A stretch of 34,205 bases of DNA from assembly GCF_000247995.1 (NCBI RefSeq), contig NZ_BAFE01000088.1:1-34205 (forward strand). The letters are read 5' to 3'. Below are positions 8,168 through 15,238 of the stretch, one piece after another. Source of the stretch: Mobilicoccus pelagius NBRC 104925. Lineage in GTDB: Bacteria > Actinomycetota > Actinomycetes > Actinomycetales > Dermatophilaceae. A program made the position numbers and the translations under genes. The notes beneath the pieces were generated by a model. The model searched no databases. It worked only from the letters and a program-made list of their open reading frames with translations, and was not told the DNA's origin. Position 1 is the stretch's first letter. Every line of letters begins with the position of its first letter.

Positions 8168-8201
8168 GACGCCGCCCCCGAGGTCCCTCGGGGGCGGCGT
8201 C
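8168..8201. terminator. Bidirectional terminator between pyrE and dedA
   Basis: A perfect 15-bp GC-rich stem (8168-8182 with 8187-8201) encloses the loop GTCC between two convergent genes. Confidence 0.88.
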
Positions 8202-8226
8202 CGTGTGTGCCGACGGTGCGTCGAGG

Positions 8227-8910
8227 TCAGCGCTCGCGGCGGGCGTCGATCGCATCGTCGGCGGCCTCGATCGCCTCGCCGACGATGGCCTTGGTGCGGC
8301 GCTTGTGCATGACGTACTCGAACACCATGGGAAGCACCGAGACGAACACGATGAGCAGGATCGCGGCCTCGAGGTTGTCGTGGACGAACTGGATGCCGCC
8401 CAGGAAGTAGCCGAGCAGCGTGACGCCGGTGGCCCAGAGGACGGCGCCGACGCCGCTCCACGTGAAGAACCGGCGGCGCTCCATGCGGCCGACGCCCGCG
8501 ACGACGGTGATGAACGTGCGGACGATCGGCACGAACCGGCCGATGACGAGGGCCTTGTTGCCGTGCTTGTCGAAGAACGCGATGGTCTGGTCGAAGTACT
8601 TCTTCTTGAGGATCCGGCCGTCGCGGTTGTAGAGCGGCTCGCCGATGGCGCGGCCGATCTCGTACCCGACGACGTTGCCGAGGAACGCGGCGATCGAGAG
8701 GATCACGCACGCCGCCACGATCGACATCGACACGTCGCCGCGCTTGATGAAGAGGCCGACGGAGAAGAGGAGGGAGTCGCCGGGGAGGATCGGGAACAAC
8801 AGACCGCATTCGATGAAGACGATCGCGGTGCTCACCCAGAAGAACTGGGTCCCGAACTGGTCGAGGAGGTATTGGGGGTCCATCCAGTCGGGACCGAGGG
8901 CAGGCATCAC
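8227..8910 (-). CDS. DedA-family integral membrane protein
   Basis: DedA proteins are multi-span membrane proteins of the VTT/SNARE-associated group, linked to lipid (undecaprenyl phosphate or phospholipid) translocation and membrane homeostasis. The 227-residue protein has the signature segments FIECGLLFPILPGDSLLF (re-entrant hairpin), NVVGYEIGRAIG and the second re-entrant motif VIGRFVPIVRTFITVVAGVGRM, where conserved acidic and arginine residues are retained. The C-terminus is a short charged tail. The start is GTG at 8908-8910, immediately followed by ATG. A TACCCT hexamer six bases upstream (8917-8922) suggests a leaderless transcript, which favours the GTG. Confidence 0.93.
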   Translation of the reverse strand: MMPALGPDWMDPQYLLDQFGTQFFWVSTAIVFIECGLLFPILPGDSLLFSVGLFIKRGDVSMSIVAACVILSIAAFLGNVVGYEIGRAIGEPLYNRDGRILKKKYFDQTIAFFDKHGNKALVIGRFVPIVRTFITVVAGVGRMERRRFFTWSGVGAVLWATGVTLLGYFLGGIQFVHDNLEAAILLIVFVSVLPMVFEYVMHKRRTKAIVGEAIEAADDAIDARRER

Positions 8911-8916
8911 GCTGCC

Positions 8917-8922
8917 AGGGTA
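8917..8922 (-). promoter_or_regulatory. Leaderless-type -10 element of dedA
   Basis: TACCCT on the minus strand, then six bases, then GTG. It matches the TANNNT pattern at neighbouring genes. Confidence 0.5.
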
Positions 8923-9096
8923 GCCGGGGCGCCCTGAAAGGCTCCTGGACGAGAGGTGAACGCGGCGCGTCCCGCCGGGCCGGGGGGACCTGCCGTCGCG
9001 GAGACGCGACGAGTGGCGGGGCAGGAATCGGAATCAGGGCGACGCACGCCGGCGTCCCCGGTCGTCGGCGACCGAGGGGACACCCCGGTGTCGACG

Positions 9097-9102
9097 TAGA
9101 CT
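9097..9102 (+). promoter_or_regulatory. Leaderless-type -10 element of the RNA methyltransferase gene
   Basis: TAGACT ends eight bases before the GTG at 9111, placing the expected transcript start at or next to the start codon. It sits in a 200-bp divergent spacer shared with dedA; the rest of this spacer shows no clear feature. Confidence 0.5.
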
Positions 9103-9110
9103 CCGCTGCC

Positions 9111-9755
9111 GTGGAGGAGCGCGTCGTCGGTGTGGGGCCGTGGCCCGGGGGTGAGGACGCCTGGCCGCGCGAGGCCGACGGGCGGGTGAGCGCCCCTTAC
9201 GACCCGGAGCTCCTCGCCGCGGGCGACACCCGCAACGTCGAGGACCGCTACCGCTACTGGCGGCACGAGGCGATCGTCGCCGACCTCGACACCCGACGGC
9301 ACGAACTACACGTCGCGGTGGAGAACTGGGAGCACGACTTCAACATCGGGTCGATCATCCGCACGGCCAACGCGTTCAACGTCGGCGCGTTCCACATCGT
9401 CGGACGACGGCGGTGGAACCGGCGGGGCGCGATGGTCACCGACCGGTACCAGCACGAACACCATCACGCCGACGTCGCCGACCTCCTGGCCTGGGCACGG
9501 GAGAACGCGTACACGGTGATCGCCGTCGACAACGTGCCCGGCAGTGTTCCGCTCGAGAGGTTCGATCTGCCGCGGCGGTGCGTCCTCGTGTTCGGGCAGG
9601 AGGGTCCGGGTCTCAGCGCGGAGGCGCTCGCGGGGGCGAGGGCGCTCGTCCACATCACCCAGTTCGGGTCGACGCGGTCGATCAACGCCGGTGCGGCCGC
9701 GGCGATCACCATGCACGCGTGGATCCGTCAGTACGCCGGGATCCCGCAGGGCTGA
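9111..9755 (+). CDS. SpoU/TrmH-family RNA 2'-O-methyltransferase
   Basis: Members of this SPOUT knotted-fold family methylate ribose 2'-OH groups in tRNA or rRNA using S-adenosylmethionine. The 214-residue protein carries the three family motifs: motif 1 NIGSIIRTANAFNVG near residue 80, motif 2 VFGQEGPGLS and motif 3 ITQFGSTRSINAGAAAAITMHAW near the end. The GTG at 9111 is chosen from the promoter spacing; the first 30 or so residues are poorly conserved, so a later start is possible. The exact RNA target is unknown. In many actinobacteria a gene of this type lies close to fba, as here. The alkyltransferase-like gene follows after six bases. Confidence 0.88.
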   Translation: MEERVVGVGPWPGGEDAWPREADGRVSAPYDPELLAAGDTRNVEDRYRYWRHEAIVADLDTRRHELHVAVENWEHDFNIGSIIRTANAFNVGAFHIVGRRRWNRRGAMVTDRYQHEHHHADVADLLAWARENAYTVIAVDNVPGSVPLERFDLPRRCVLVFGQEGPGLSAEALAGARALVHITQFGSTRSINAGAAAAITMHAWIRQYAGIPQG

Positions 9756-9761
9756 GGAACC

Positions 9762-10118
9762 GTGGACGATCTCGTCGTCGAACACGTGCTCCGGGCGGTC
9801 GAGTGCGTCCCGCCCGGCCGGGTGACGACGTACGGCGCGATCGCCGCCCTCGTCGGCGGCACGGCCCGGCAGGTGGGGTCGGTGATGCGGTTCTACGGCA
9901 ACGACGTGCCCTGGTGGCGGGTGGTGAACGCCGCGGGAGAACTGCCGCCGGAACTCCTCACACGGGCCTGCCCTCATTGGGCGCAGGAGGGGATCTCCCT
10001 CGCCGACTCCGGTCGCGGATGTCGGCTGGGCCGCCACCGCGTCGAGGAGGGCCCGTGGGCGGCGGCCTACGACCGGGCCACCGTCGATCTCCCGCCGATC
10101 CGCCGCCGCCACGCCTGA
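9762..10118 (+). CDS. Alkyltransferase-like (ATL) / MGMT-family DNA-binding protein
   Basis: The 118-residue protein is the DNA-binding domain of the O6-methylguanine-DNA methyltransferase family. PPGRVTTYGAIAALVGG and ARQVGSVMRFYGND match the helix-turn-helix and arginine-finger regions. The catalytic PCHRV motif of true methyltransferases is PWWRVV here, so the methyl-accepting cysteine is missing. That makes it an alkyltransferase-like protein, a class known to bind O6-alkylguanine and flag it for nucleotide excision repair. Known ATLs usually have PWHRV, so loss of the histidine as well is unusual. The GTG start follows the methyltransferase stop by six bases, indicating an operon. Confidence 0.85.
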   Translation: MDDLVVEHVLRAVECVPPGRVTTYGAIAALVGGTARQVGSVMRFYGNDVPWWRVVNAAGELPPELLTRACPHWAQEGISLADSGRGCRLGRHRVEEGPWAAAYDRATVDLPPIRRRHA

Positions 10119-10301
10119 GCCCGCGCACGACGGGTCGGGGATCCGCGGCGGGCGCCGGGCCTGCGGCTGCCCCGTGCGGGCGCATACGGGTGGGTGGGAG
10201 TGCGTGACGTGGCGGGGGAGGTGGTCGAGGGGCAGGCTCGCAGCGGCGGCGCCGGGCCCGATCACGTGAGGCCCCCACGGGCAGGGGGTGAGCTCGGCCA
10301 C

Positions 10302-10307
10302 TACGAT
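10302..10307 (+). promoter_or_regulatory. Candidate -10 element of fba
   Basis: TACGAT lies 59 bases before the fba start in an otherwise unremarkable 248-bp spacer (10119-10366). It would give a leader of about 50 nt ending in the TAGGAG ribosome binding site at 10356-10361. No clear -35 box is visible. Confidence 0.4.
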
Positions 10308-10366
10308 GGAGGGAGCCCGGATCCGCGCATCTGGCGCGGACGAGCCGCCAACAGCTAGGAGTTACC

Positions 10367-11395
10367 GTGCCCATCGCAACCCCCGAGGTCTACGCCGACA
10401 TGCTCGACCGGGCGAAGGCGGGATCCTTCGCCTACCCGGCGATCAACGTCTCCTCCAGCCAGACCCTCAACGCCGCGATCAAGGGCTTCGCCGACGCGGG
10501 CAGTGACGGCATCATCCAGGTCTCCACCGGTGGCGCCGAGTACTTCTCCGGCCCGTCCATCAAGCACATGGTCACCGGCGCGAAGGCGATGGCCGCCTAC
10601 GCGCAGGAGGTCGCGAAGAACTACGACGTCAACATCGCCCTCCACACCGACCACTGCCCCAAGGACAAGCTCGACGGCTTCGTCCGTCCGCTGCTCGAGG
10701 CCTCCGCGGAGCAGGTCAAGAAGACGGGTCTCCCGATCTTCCAGTCGCACATGTGGGACGGCTCGGCCGTGCCGCTCGAGGAGAACCTCCAGATCGCGCA
10801 GGAGCTCCTCGCGCTCGCCAAGGACGCGAACATCATCCTCGAGGTCGAGATCGGTGTCGTCGGTGGCGAGGAGGACGGCGTTGCCAACGAGATCAACGAC
10901 AAGCTCTACACGACCGCCGAGGACGCCCTCAAGACGGTCGAGGCCCTCGGTCTCGGCGAGAACGGCCGCTACATGGCCGCCCTCACGTTCGGCAACGTGC
11001 ACGGCGTCTACAAGCCGGGCAACGTCAAGCTCCGCCCCGAGGTGCTCAAGGAGTGCCAGGAGGCCATCGTCGCCAAGTACGGCAGCGACAAGGGCGAGCA
11101 CCCGCTCGACCTCGTCTTCCACGGCGGCTCCGGCTCGCTCCCGCAGGAGATCTCCGACGCGGTCGACTACGGCGTCGTCAAGATGAACGTCGACACCGAC
11201 ACCCAGTACGCCTTCACGCGTCCCGTCGCGGACCACATGATGAAGAACTACGACGGCGTCCTCAAGATCGACGGCGAGGTCGGCAACAAGAAGCAGTACG
11301 ACCCGCGCGCCTGGGGCAAGGCCGCCGAGGCCGGCATGGCCGCCCGCGTCGTCGAGGCCTGCGAGGCGCTCCGCAGCGCCGGCACCCACAAGTGA
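10367..11395 (+). CDS. fba: Class II fructose-bisphosphate aldolase
   Basis: This zinc-dependent enzyme splits fructose 1,6-bisphosphate into glyceraldehyde 3-phosphate and dihydroxyacetone phosphate in glycolysis, and runs in reverse in gluconeogenesis. The 342-residue length is standard for the long class II (FbaA) type. Visible sites are the metal-binding ALHTDHCPKDKLDGF (H and D), EVEIGVVGGEEDG, the second zinc histidine in FGNVHGVYKPGNVKL and the phosphate/zinc region LVFHGGSGS, followed by KMNVDTDTQYAFTRP. The GTG start is set by a good ribosome binding site (TAGGAG, five bases before). A strong terminator follows, isolating it from the accessory cassette downstream. Confidence 0.97.
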   Translation: MPIATPEVYADMLDRAKAGSFAYPAINVSSSQTLNAAIKGFADAGSDGIIQVSTGGAEYFSGPSIKHMVTGAKAMAAYAQEVAKNYDVNIALHTDHCPKDKLDGFVRPLLEASAEQVKKTGLPIFQSHMWDGSAVPLEENLQIAQELLALAKDANIILEVEIGVVGGEEDGVANEINDKLYTTAEDALKTVEALGLGENGRYMAALTFGNVHGVYKPGNVKLRPEVLKECQEAIVAKYGSDKGEHPLDLVFHGGSGSLPQEISDAVDYGVVKMNVDTDTQYAFTRPVADHMMKNYDGVLKIDGEVGNKKQYDPRAWGKAAEAGMAARVVEACEALRSAGTHK

Positions 11396-11437
11396 GTCTG
11401 CTCGCCTGAGCCGAACGACGCTCGCGTCGTTGACCCC

Positions 11438-11474
11438 GCGGCCCCCGTCACCCTCCGTCGGTGACGGGGGCCGC
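11438..11474 (+). terminator. Terminator of fba
   Basis: A perfect 15-bp GC-rich stem (11438-11452 with 11460-11474) around a seven-base loop lies 43 bases after the fba stop codon. Confidence 0.88.
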
Positions 11475-11620
11475 TGTGCATGCAGCGGCCGACGGGACGG
11501 GTTGCGGGGAGCGCAAGAGTGGTGGGCCGGCGTGGCCGACGGGGTGGAGGCGCCGCCCCATCCCCGCCCGAACGGACGCTGAGAAACCCTCGTGTGCGGC
11601 CGGTCGTCGGCGTAGCATTT

Positions 11621-11652
11621 CACCCAGGTGTCACCCAGGTGTCACCCAGGTG
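11621..11652. repeat. Three tandem palindromes CACCCAGGTG at 11-bp spacing
   Basis: CACCCAGGTG occurs at 11621-11630, 11632-11641 and 11643-11652, each separated by a single T. Each copy is an inverted repeat (CACC-CA-GGTG). The 11-bp period is close to one helical turn, so bound proteins would line up on one DNA face. The array ends about 50 bp before the first gene of the accessory cassette and is a likely operator. The 308-bp spacer 11396-11703 otherwise holds only the fba terminator, an inverted repeat and a ribosome binding region. Confidence 0.75.
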
Positions 11653-11655
11653 ACA

Positions 11656-11675
11656 ACAGGTCAATGGGGACCTGT
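11656..11675. repeat. Inverted repeat ACAGGTC-N6-GACCTGT
   Basis: Seven-base arms (11656-11662 and 11669-11675) flank six bases, only four bases after the tandem palindromes. They share the core CAGGT with those palindromes. This could be a further operator half-site pair or an mRNA hairpin close to the ribosome binding site of the next gene. Confidence 0.55.
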
Positions 11676-11703
11676 GGCGCCTGAAAGGCGGAAGAACGAT
11701 GCC

Positions 11704-12027
11704 ATGCGTATGAAGAGGTCGGCGGTAGCACTGGCAGCTACCTGTCTCGCGATGGTCGGGACCTCGGTGGTCGGCGTGAACGACGCGGAGGCCGCGACGT
11801 CGGCGAAGACTAACGGCTGTTTCGCGTGGTGGGGTGGGAGGGTGTCCGACGATCGCTGTCAGCCCGCCACGGCCACCGGCTACTATCAGTTGCGCGCCGC
11901 GTGCCCCAACCAGCCGGACCGGGAGAGCGCCTCGGTGTACATCAAGAAGGGCTCACGCGTCGACGGGTGGGCGCGTGTGGGTTGCGTGGGCAACGTGCAG
12001 AGCGCCTTCATCCGCTTCCGTGGTTGA
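11704..12027 (+). CDS. Small secreted protein with four cysteines, function unknown
   Basis: The 107-residue product has a clear Sec signal peptide: MRMKRSAVALAATCLAMVGT, then likely cleavage after AEA or AEAA near residue 30. The mature part of about 76 residues holds four cysteines (C39, C52, C67, C94), suggesting two disulfide bonds, plus several aromatic and glycine residues (CFAWWGG, GYYQLRA). I recognise no family. It is the first gene of a cassette with an ABC ATPase and two membrane proteins, so it may be a bacteriocin-like or signalling protein, or an unrelated exported protein under the same promoter. The ATG at 11704 or 11710 may be used. GAAGAA lies just upstream. Codon use is less G/C-biased than in fba. 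Confidence 0.75.
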   Translation: MRMKRSAVALAATCLAMVGTSVVGVNDAEAATSAKTNGCFAWWGGRVSDDRCQPATATGYYQLRAACPNQPDRESASVYIKKGSRVDGWARVGCVGNVQSAFIRFRG

Positions 12028-12070
12028 TTCCTCACGCATGGCGGGTGTCTCGGTTCCCGAGGCGCCCGTC

Positions 12071-12784
12071 ATGCGCTTGCGCGGGGTTTCGAAGTCCTAT
12101 GCGGGTCGACCTGTCTTGTCGGGTCTCGACCTCGACATCCGGCCGGAGGTCACCGTTCTGCTAGGTCCGAACGGGGCGGGCAAGAGCACGTTGTTGGACC
12201 TTCTGTCGCTTGTTGCGCCGCCCCAGGCGGGAATGATCGAGTGGCATGGTGAGGAAATGCGGCGCACGCGTCAGGTGAAGCGGGCAATGAGAGGGATTTC
12301 CTACCTGCCTCAGCACTTTTCCTTCCCGAGTTCCTACACGGCCGCGGACGTCGTCGATTATGCGGCGTGGCTTCGCAAGGTCCGGGCTCCCCGGCGTGCC
12401 GGGGAGGTATTGGCAATGGTCGGGCTGGAGGGGGAAGCTCGAAAGAAGGTCCGCACCATGTCGGGAGGGATGCGGCAGCGCCTCGGCATCGCAACCTGTC
12501 TCATCGGCGACCCGGAACTGATCGTCCTCGATGAACCCACGGTCGGCCTTGACCCCGCGCAACGCATTCAGTTCCGGCGAGTGTTGTCCTCGGTGGATGC
12601 CGCCGTGCTCCTGTCCACTCATCTTGTCGAGGACGCGGTTGTGTTGGCAGATCGGGTCCTGGTGTTGCACGAAGGTCGTTTCGTGTTCGACGGCTCGCTG
12701 CCGGAGTTGGAGGCGTTGGCCGGTCCGGTCGGAGACTCTCCGGCGGAGCGTGGGTACATGTCGCTGATCGGAGCGACCCGGTGA
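12071..12784 (+). CDS. ABC transporter ATP-binding protein
   Basis: This is a cytoplasmic ATPase subunit that would power one or both membrane proteins encoded downstream. From the ATG at 12071 the protein has 237 residues. Walker A is GPNGAGKST (about 32-40), the Q-loop lies in ISYLPQHFSFPSS, the signature motif is MSGGMRQRLG (about 130-139), Walker B is LIVLDEPT with D154 and E155, and the H-loop is LLSTHLVED. All ATPase residues are present. The start at 12071 has GAGG eight bases before it and matches the usual N-terminus MRLRGVSKSY; in-frame ATG at 12038 or GTG at 12020, which overlaps the previous gene, are alternatives. Codons such as CTT, GTT, TTG, ACT and CAT are frequent, unlike neighbouring housekeeping genes. 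Confidence 0.93.
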   Translation: MRLRGVSKSYAGRPVLSGLDLDIRPEVTVLLGPNGAGKSTLLDLLSLVAPPQAGMIEWHGEEMRRTRQVKRAMRGISYLPQHFSFPSSYTAADVVDYAAWLRKVRAPRRAGEVLAMVGLEGEARKKVRTMSGGMRQRLGIATCLIGDPELIVLDEPTVGLDPAQRIQFRRVLSSVDAAVLLSTHLVEDAVVLADRVLVLHEGRFVFDGSLPELEALAGPVGDSPAERGYMSLIGATR

Positions 12785-13983
12785 GGCTCTTGTGGGCAGA
12801 GGTTCTGCACAGCCCCACCCGCCTCCTGGTATTGCTCCTACCGGTGATCATGCTGTTCTACCTGCAGACGGACGGTGCATGGCAGGCGGGATGGCCAGAT
12901 CTGACCGGCGGTCTCGTCGGGGCCGTCGCCGTTGCTGCACCGTTCGTTGCAGCGGTCACTGCGTTCGTCGTCGCGGGGCGAGTGAGTCCCGATGAGATGA
13001 GGTTCGAACGAGCAGCCCCGCGGTCGTCGTGGTTGGTCGCGGGCGTCCCTTTCATCGGGGCATTCGTCCACACCGCCCTGGGCGTATCCGTCCCCGTTCT
13101 GTATGCGTTGGTGGTGATCGCCAGGTCGGGGGCCCCGGGTGCCCCGGGTTCCACGTCCTTCGCGACGCTCTGCGCATACCTGCTGTTTCCTATCGCGGTG
13201 GGAGCACTCGCCGGGCGTCTGTCGGCCAGTCGCCGTTTCGCACCCGTCGTCGTGCTCGTGGCGATGTATGGGTTCATCGCGCTTGTCGGATTGCCCACGA
13301 ACACGCCTGCATGGGAGGTGCCGAGTATTCCCATGACCGCTGTTCTGGGGGGTGCCGGTGCAATGATGCTCCTGGCTGCAGTGTTCAGCGAACCGCTACG
13401 CCGCGGGTCGTCGCGGGCGGCACTGGGGAGATCTGGGCTGGCAATCCTCGTCGCGATCGTTGCCTTCGCCGGCGCTTTCTCTGCTGGTGGGGAGGCGATG
13501 ACGGTGTCGCGCGACCTCGTCGATCCGGTCTGCACGGACGATGGGCGCGTGTGTGTCTGGCCCGAGCATGCACACCATCTCGACGAGATCGCCGCGGGAC
13601 TCGTCCGATTGGACTTGTACCGGGATGTCGGCCTGCGCATCGACGGGCCCATGTACGAGCGAGGGCTACGCTCCACCGAAGGGCCCACCTTCGCCTACCC
13701 GCCGGCGTGGTTCGCATTCGCGGGGATGGGGTCGGCGGTGACCGACCGGTTCTGGAAATGTGGGGAGTCGGCCGTGATCACCGACGACACGGTGAATGCG
13801 TCACAGCAGCTGATGGTGTGGGCAACGGTCGTCGCCGCCGGCGGCATGCCGCCGGCGTCGGTGGGTGGGGGTCCCGCAGAGGTGTCGCTGGCCGACATCG
13901 ACAGAGTGCGACACCTCCCCGCGGCGCAGGAGCGGGCTTGGCTTCGTGGCCGGATTGCAGAAGCGGAGCGCGCCTGTGGGTGA
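12781..13983 (+). CDS. Multi-span membrane protein, probable ABC permease subunit
   Basis: The 400-residue protein begins with GTG overlapping the ATPase stop codon (GTGA), implying translational coupling and a shared complex. The first 240 or so residues hold about six or seven hydrophobic spans (for example LLVLLLPVIMLFYL, GLVGAVAVAAPFVAAVTAFVV, ALGVSVPVLYALVVIA and FAPVVVLVAMYGFIALVG). The C-terminal 150 residues are mostly soluble and probably outside the cell, with cysteines C251 and C258 in VCTDDGRVCVWPEH and C327 in WKCGE. This layout, a membrane bundle followed by an extracytoplasmic domain, recalls uncharacterised actinobacterial ABC-associated membrane proteins, but I cannot name the family with confidence. 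Export, or immunity against the small secreted protein, is plausible but unproven. Confidence 0.8.
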   Translation: MRLLWAEVLHSPTRLLVLLLPVIMLFYLQTDGAWQAGWPDLTGGLVGAVAVAAPFVAAVTAFVVAGRVSPDEMRFERAAPRSSWLVAGVPFIGAFVHTALGVSVPVLYALVVIARSGAPGAPGSTSFATLCAYLLFPIAVGALAGRLSASRRFAPVVVLVAMYGFIALVGLPTNTPAWEVPSIPMTAVLGGAGAMMLLAAVFSEPLRRGSSRAALGRSGLAILVAIVAFAGAFSAGGEAMTVSRDLVDPVCTDDGRVCVWPEHAHHLDEIAAGLVRLDLYRDVGLRIDGPMYERGLRSTEGPTFAYPPAWFAFAGMGSAVTDRFWKCGESAVITDDTVNASQQLMVWATVVAAGGMPPASVGGGPAEVSLADIDRVRHLPAAQERAWLRGRIAEAERACG

Positions 13984-14590
13984 CATCCTTCCTTGGAAGG
14001 CGCGACCGTGGGTACCCGCTGCCATCGGTGTGGTCCTGTGCGCCCTGGTGGAGACGCTCATGCCGCGTCTCGTTCTGCAGCTCCCCCGCGGTGGCGGTGC
14101 TGTGTCACTCGCAATCGGTCACCTCGTTCCAGCCCCTCTTGCCGTCGCTCTCGTGGGGGTCAACGCTCGGACGTGGTGTTCTCCGTGCCGCACCGCTCGG
14201 GAGGAACGCTGGGAACATCGTGTCCTTGCGACGCTGACCGCGTTCTCGTGTCTGGTCGTCGCGGTCGGTGGGGCCTGGAGCGCCGGATGGGAAGCCGGTT
14301 CGGCCTTCGGGCGCGGCCTCCTGACCTGGGTGGCACTGGCTCTGATCTCCCAACGGCTCCTGGGAGACCAACGCATCTGGGTCGTTCCGATGACGGTGTT
14401 GCTCGTGCTCGTCATGCTGTTGGGGGAGTCGGTCACCATGCTCACCTGGATGAGTGACGATCTACAGGGCCGGTGGCCCTGGTCCACCGCGTTGGGCACG
14501 TGGGCGGTGGCAGGAGTGGCGTCGTGGGCAACCCCGTGGCGACTCTTCATGCTGAGGGCACGGATTTGGGACGCAGCGTCGTCGCGGTGA
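13976..14590 (+). CDS. Membrane protein, possible second ABC permease subunit
   Basis: The 204-residue protein starts at a GTG that overlaps the end of the previous gene by eight bases and has GGAG upstream. About six hydrophobic spans are visible: WVPAAIGVVLCALVETLM, SLAIGHLVPAPLAVALVGV, LATLTAFSCLVVAVGG, GLLTWVALALIS, IWVVPMTVLLVLVMLLG and ALGTWAVAGVASWAT. A small CSPC pair sits between the second and third spans. No family was recognised. Overlap with the upstream membrane gene suggests both proteins form part of one ABC complex. It is the last gene of the accessory cassette. The 155-bp spacer that follows contains no clear terminator. Confidence 0.72.
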   Translation: MGDILPWKARPWVPAAIGVVLCALVETLMPRLVLQLPRGGGAVSLAIGHLVPAPLAVALVGVNARTWCSPCRTAREERWEHRVLATLTAFSCLVVAVGGAWSAGWEAGSAFGRGLLTWVALALISQRLLGDQRIWVVPMTVLLVLVMLLGESVTMLTWMSDDLQGRWPWSTALGTWAVAGVASWATPWRLFMLRARIWDAASSR

Positions 14591-14745
14591 CCCAGATGGG
14601 AGCCGGTGTGTGCGACGAAGCCAGGGGACGCGCGCCCGGTGCCCCGTACGTGCGGCACCGTCGTCGGCGAGGTAGCGGGCGTCTGCTGGCTTTGGCGGGC
14701 CGTTCAGGGAAGCATGGACGACACGAGACGAACGAGGAGATCCCC

Positions 14746-15153
14746 ATGACCCACCAGAACCTGCTCGAACCGCCCGAGACGTTGCTCGACGTGGATCCCG
14801 CTGCGGCGGAGCTTCTCTCGGGGGCCGACCCGGCGATCACGGCCGGTCGCTACCCGGCGTCCGCGCTCGCGTGGGCGACGCTCGCCGAGGCCGCCCTCGC
14901 CGCCGGGTTCACCGTCGAGGCCTACGCCTACGCCCGCACCGGGTACCACCGCAGCCTCGACCAGCTCCGCCGTGCGGGCTGGAAGGGCGCGGGGCCCGTG
15001 CCGTGGCGGCACGAACCCAACCGGGGCTTCCTCCGCAGCGTCGCCGCCCTGTCCCGCGCCGCCGGGGCCATCGGGGAGGAGGACGAGCGGGCCCGCTGCG
15101 AGCAGTTCCTCCGCGACTCCAGCCCCGAGGCGGCCGACGCCCTCGGGTTCTGA
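14746..15153 (+). CDS. DUF3151 domain-containing protein
   Basis: This 135-residue cytoplasmic protein is a conserved actinobacterial protein of unknown function. It is helical, with tetratricopeptide-like alternation: YPASALAWATLAEAALAAGFTVEAYAYARTGYHRSLDQLRRAGWKG is the family core, followed by VPWRHEPNRGFLRSVAAL. The ATG at 14746 has GAGGAGA just upstream. In other actinobacteria this gene usually lies next to fba and purA, as here except for the intervening cassette. Its role is unknown; the neighbourhood suggests central metabolism, but that is only guilt by association. Confidence 0.88.
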   Translation: MTHQNLLEPPETLLDVDPAAAELLSGADPAITAGRYPASALAWATLAEAALAAGFTVEAYAYARTGYHRSLDQLRRAGWKGAGPVPWRHEPNRGFLRSVAALSRAAGAIGEEDERARCEQFLRDSSPEAADALGF

Positions 15154-15174
15154 CGCACCCGGTCGCCGACGCGA

Positions 15175-15220
15175 GACGCCGCAGGCCCGCCACCCTCGAA
15201 GGGAGCGGGCCTGCGGCGTC
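15175..15220. terminator. Bidirectional terminator after DUF3151 gene
   Basis: A perfect 16-bp stem (15175-15190 with 15205-15220) and a 14-base loop lie between the convergent DUF3151 and lipoprotein genes. Confidence 0.87.
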
Positions 15221-15238
15221 GTGGGGTGGGGACGGTGC

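Noticed and set aside
11396-11703. Attachment site or IS remnant next to the accessory cassette
   Set aside because: No integrase, transposase, tRNA end or terminal inverted repeats were found on either side; transfer is suggested only by codon use.
11704-12027. Lactococcin 972-type bacteriocin
   Set aside because: The operon layout is similar (small secreted protein, ABC ATPase, membrane protein), but the mature protein has four cysteines and no recognisable lactococcin 972 sequence.
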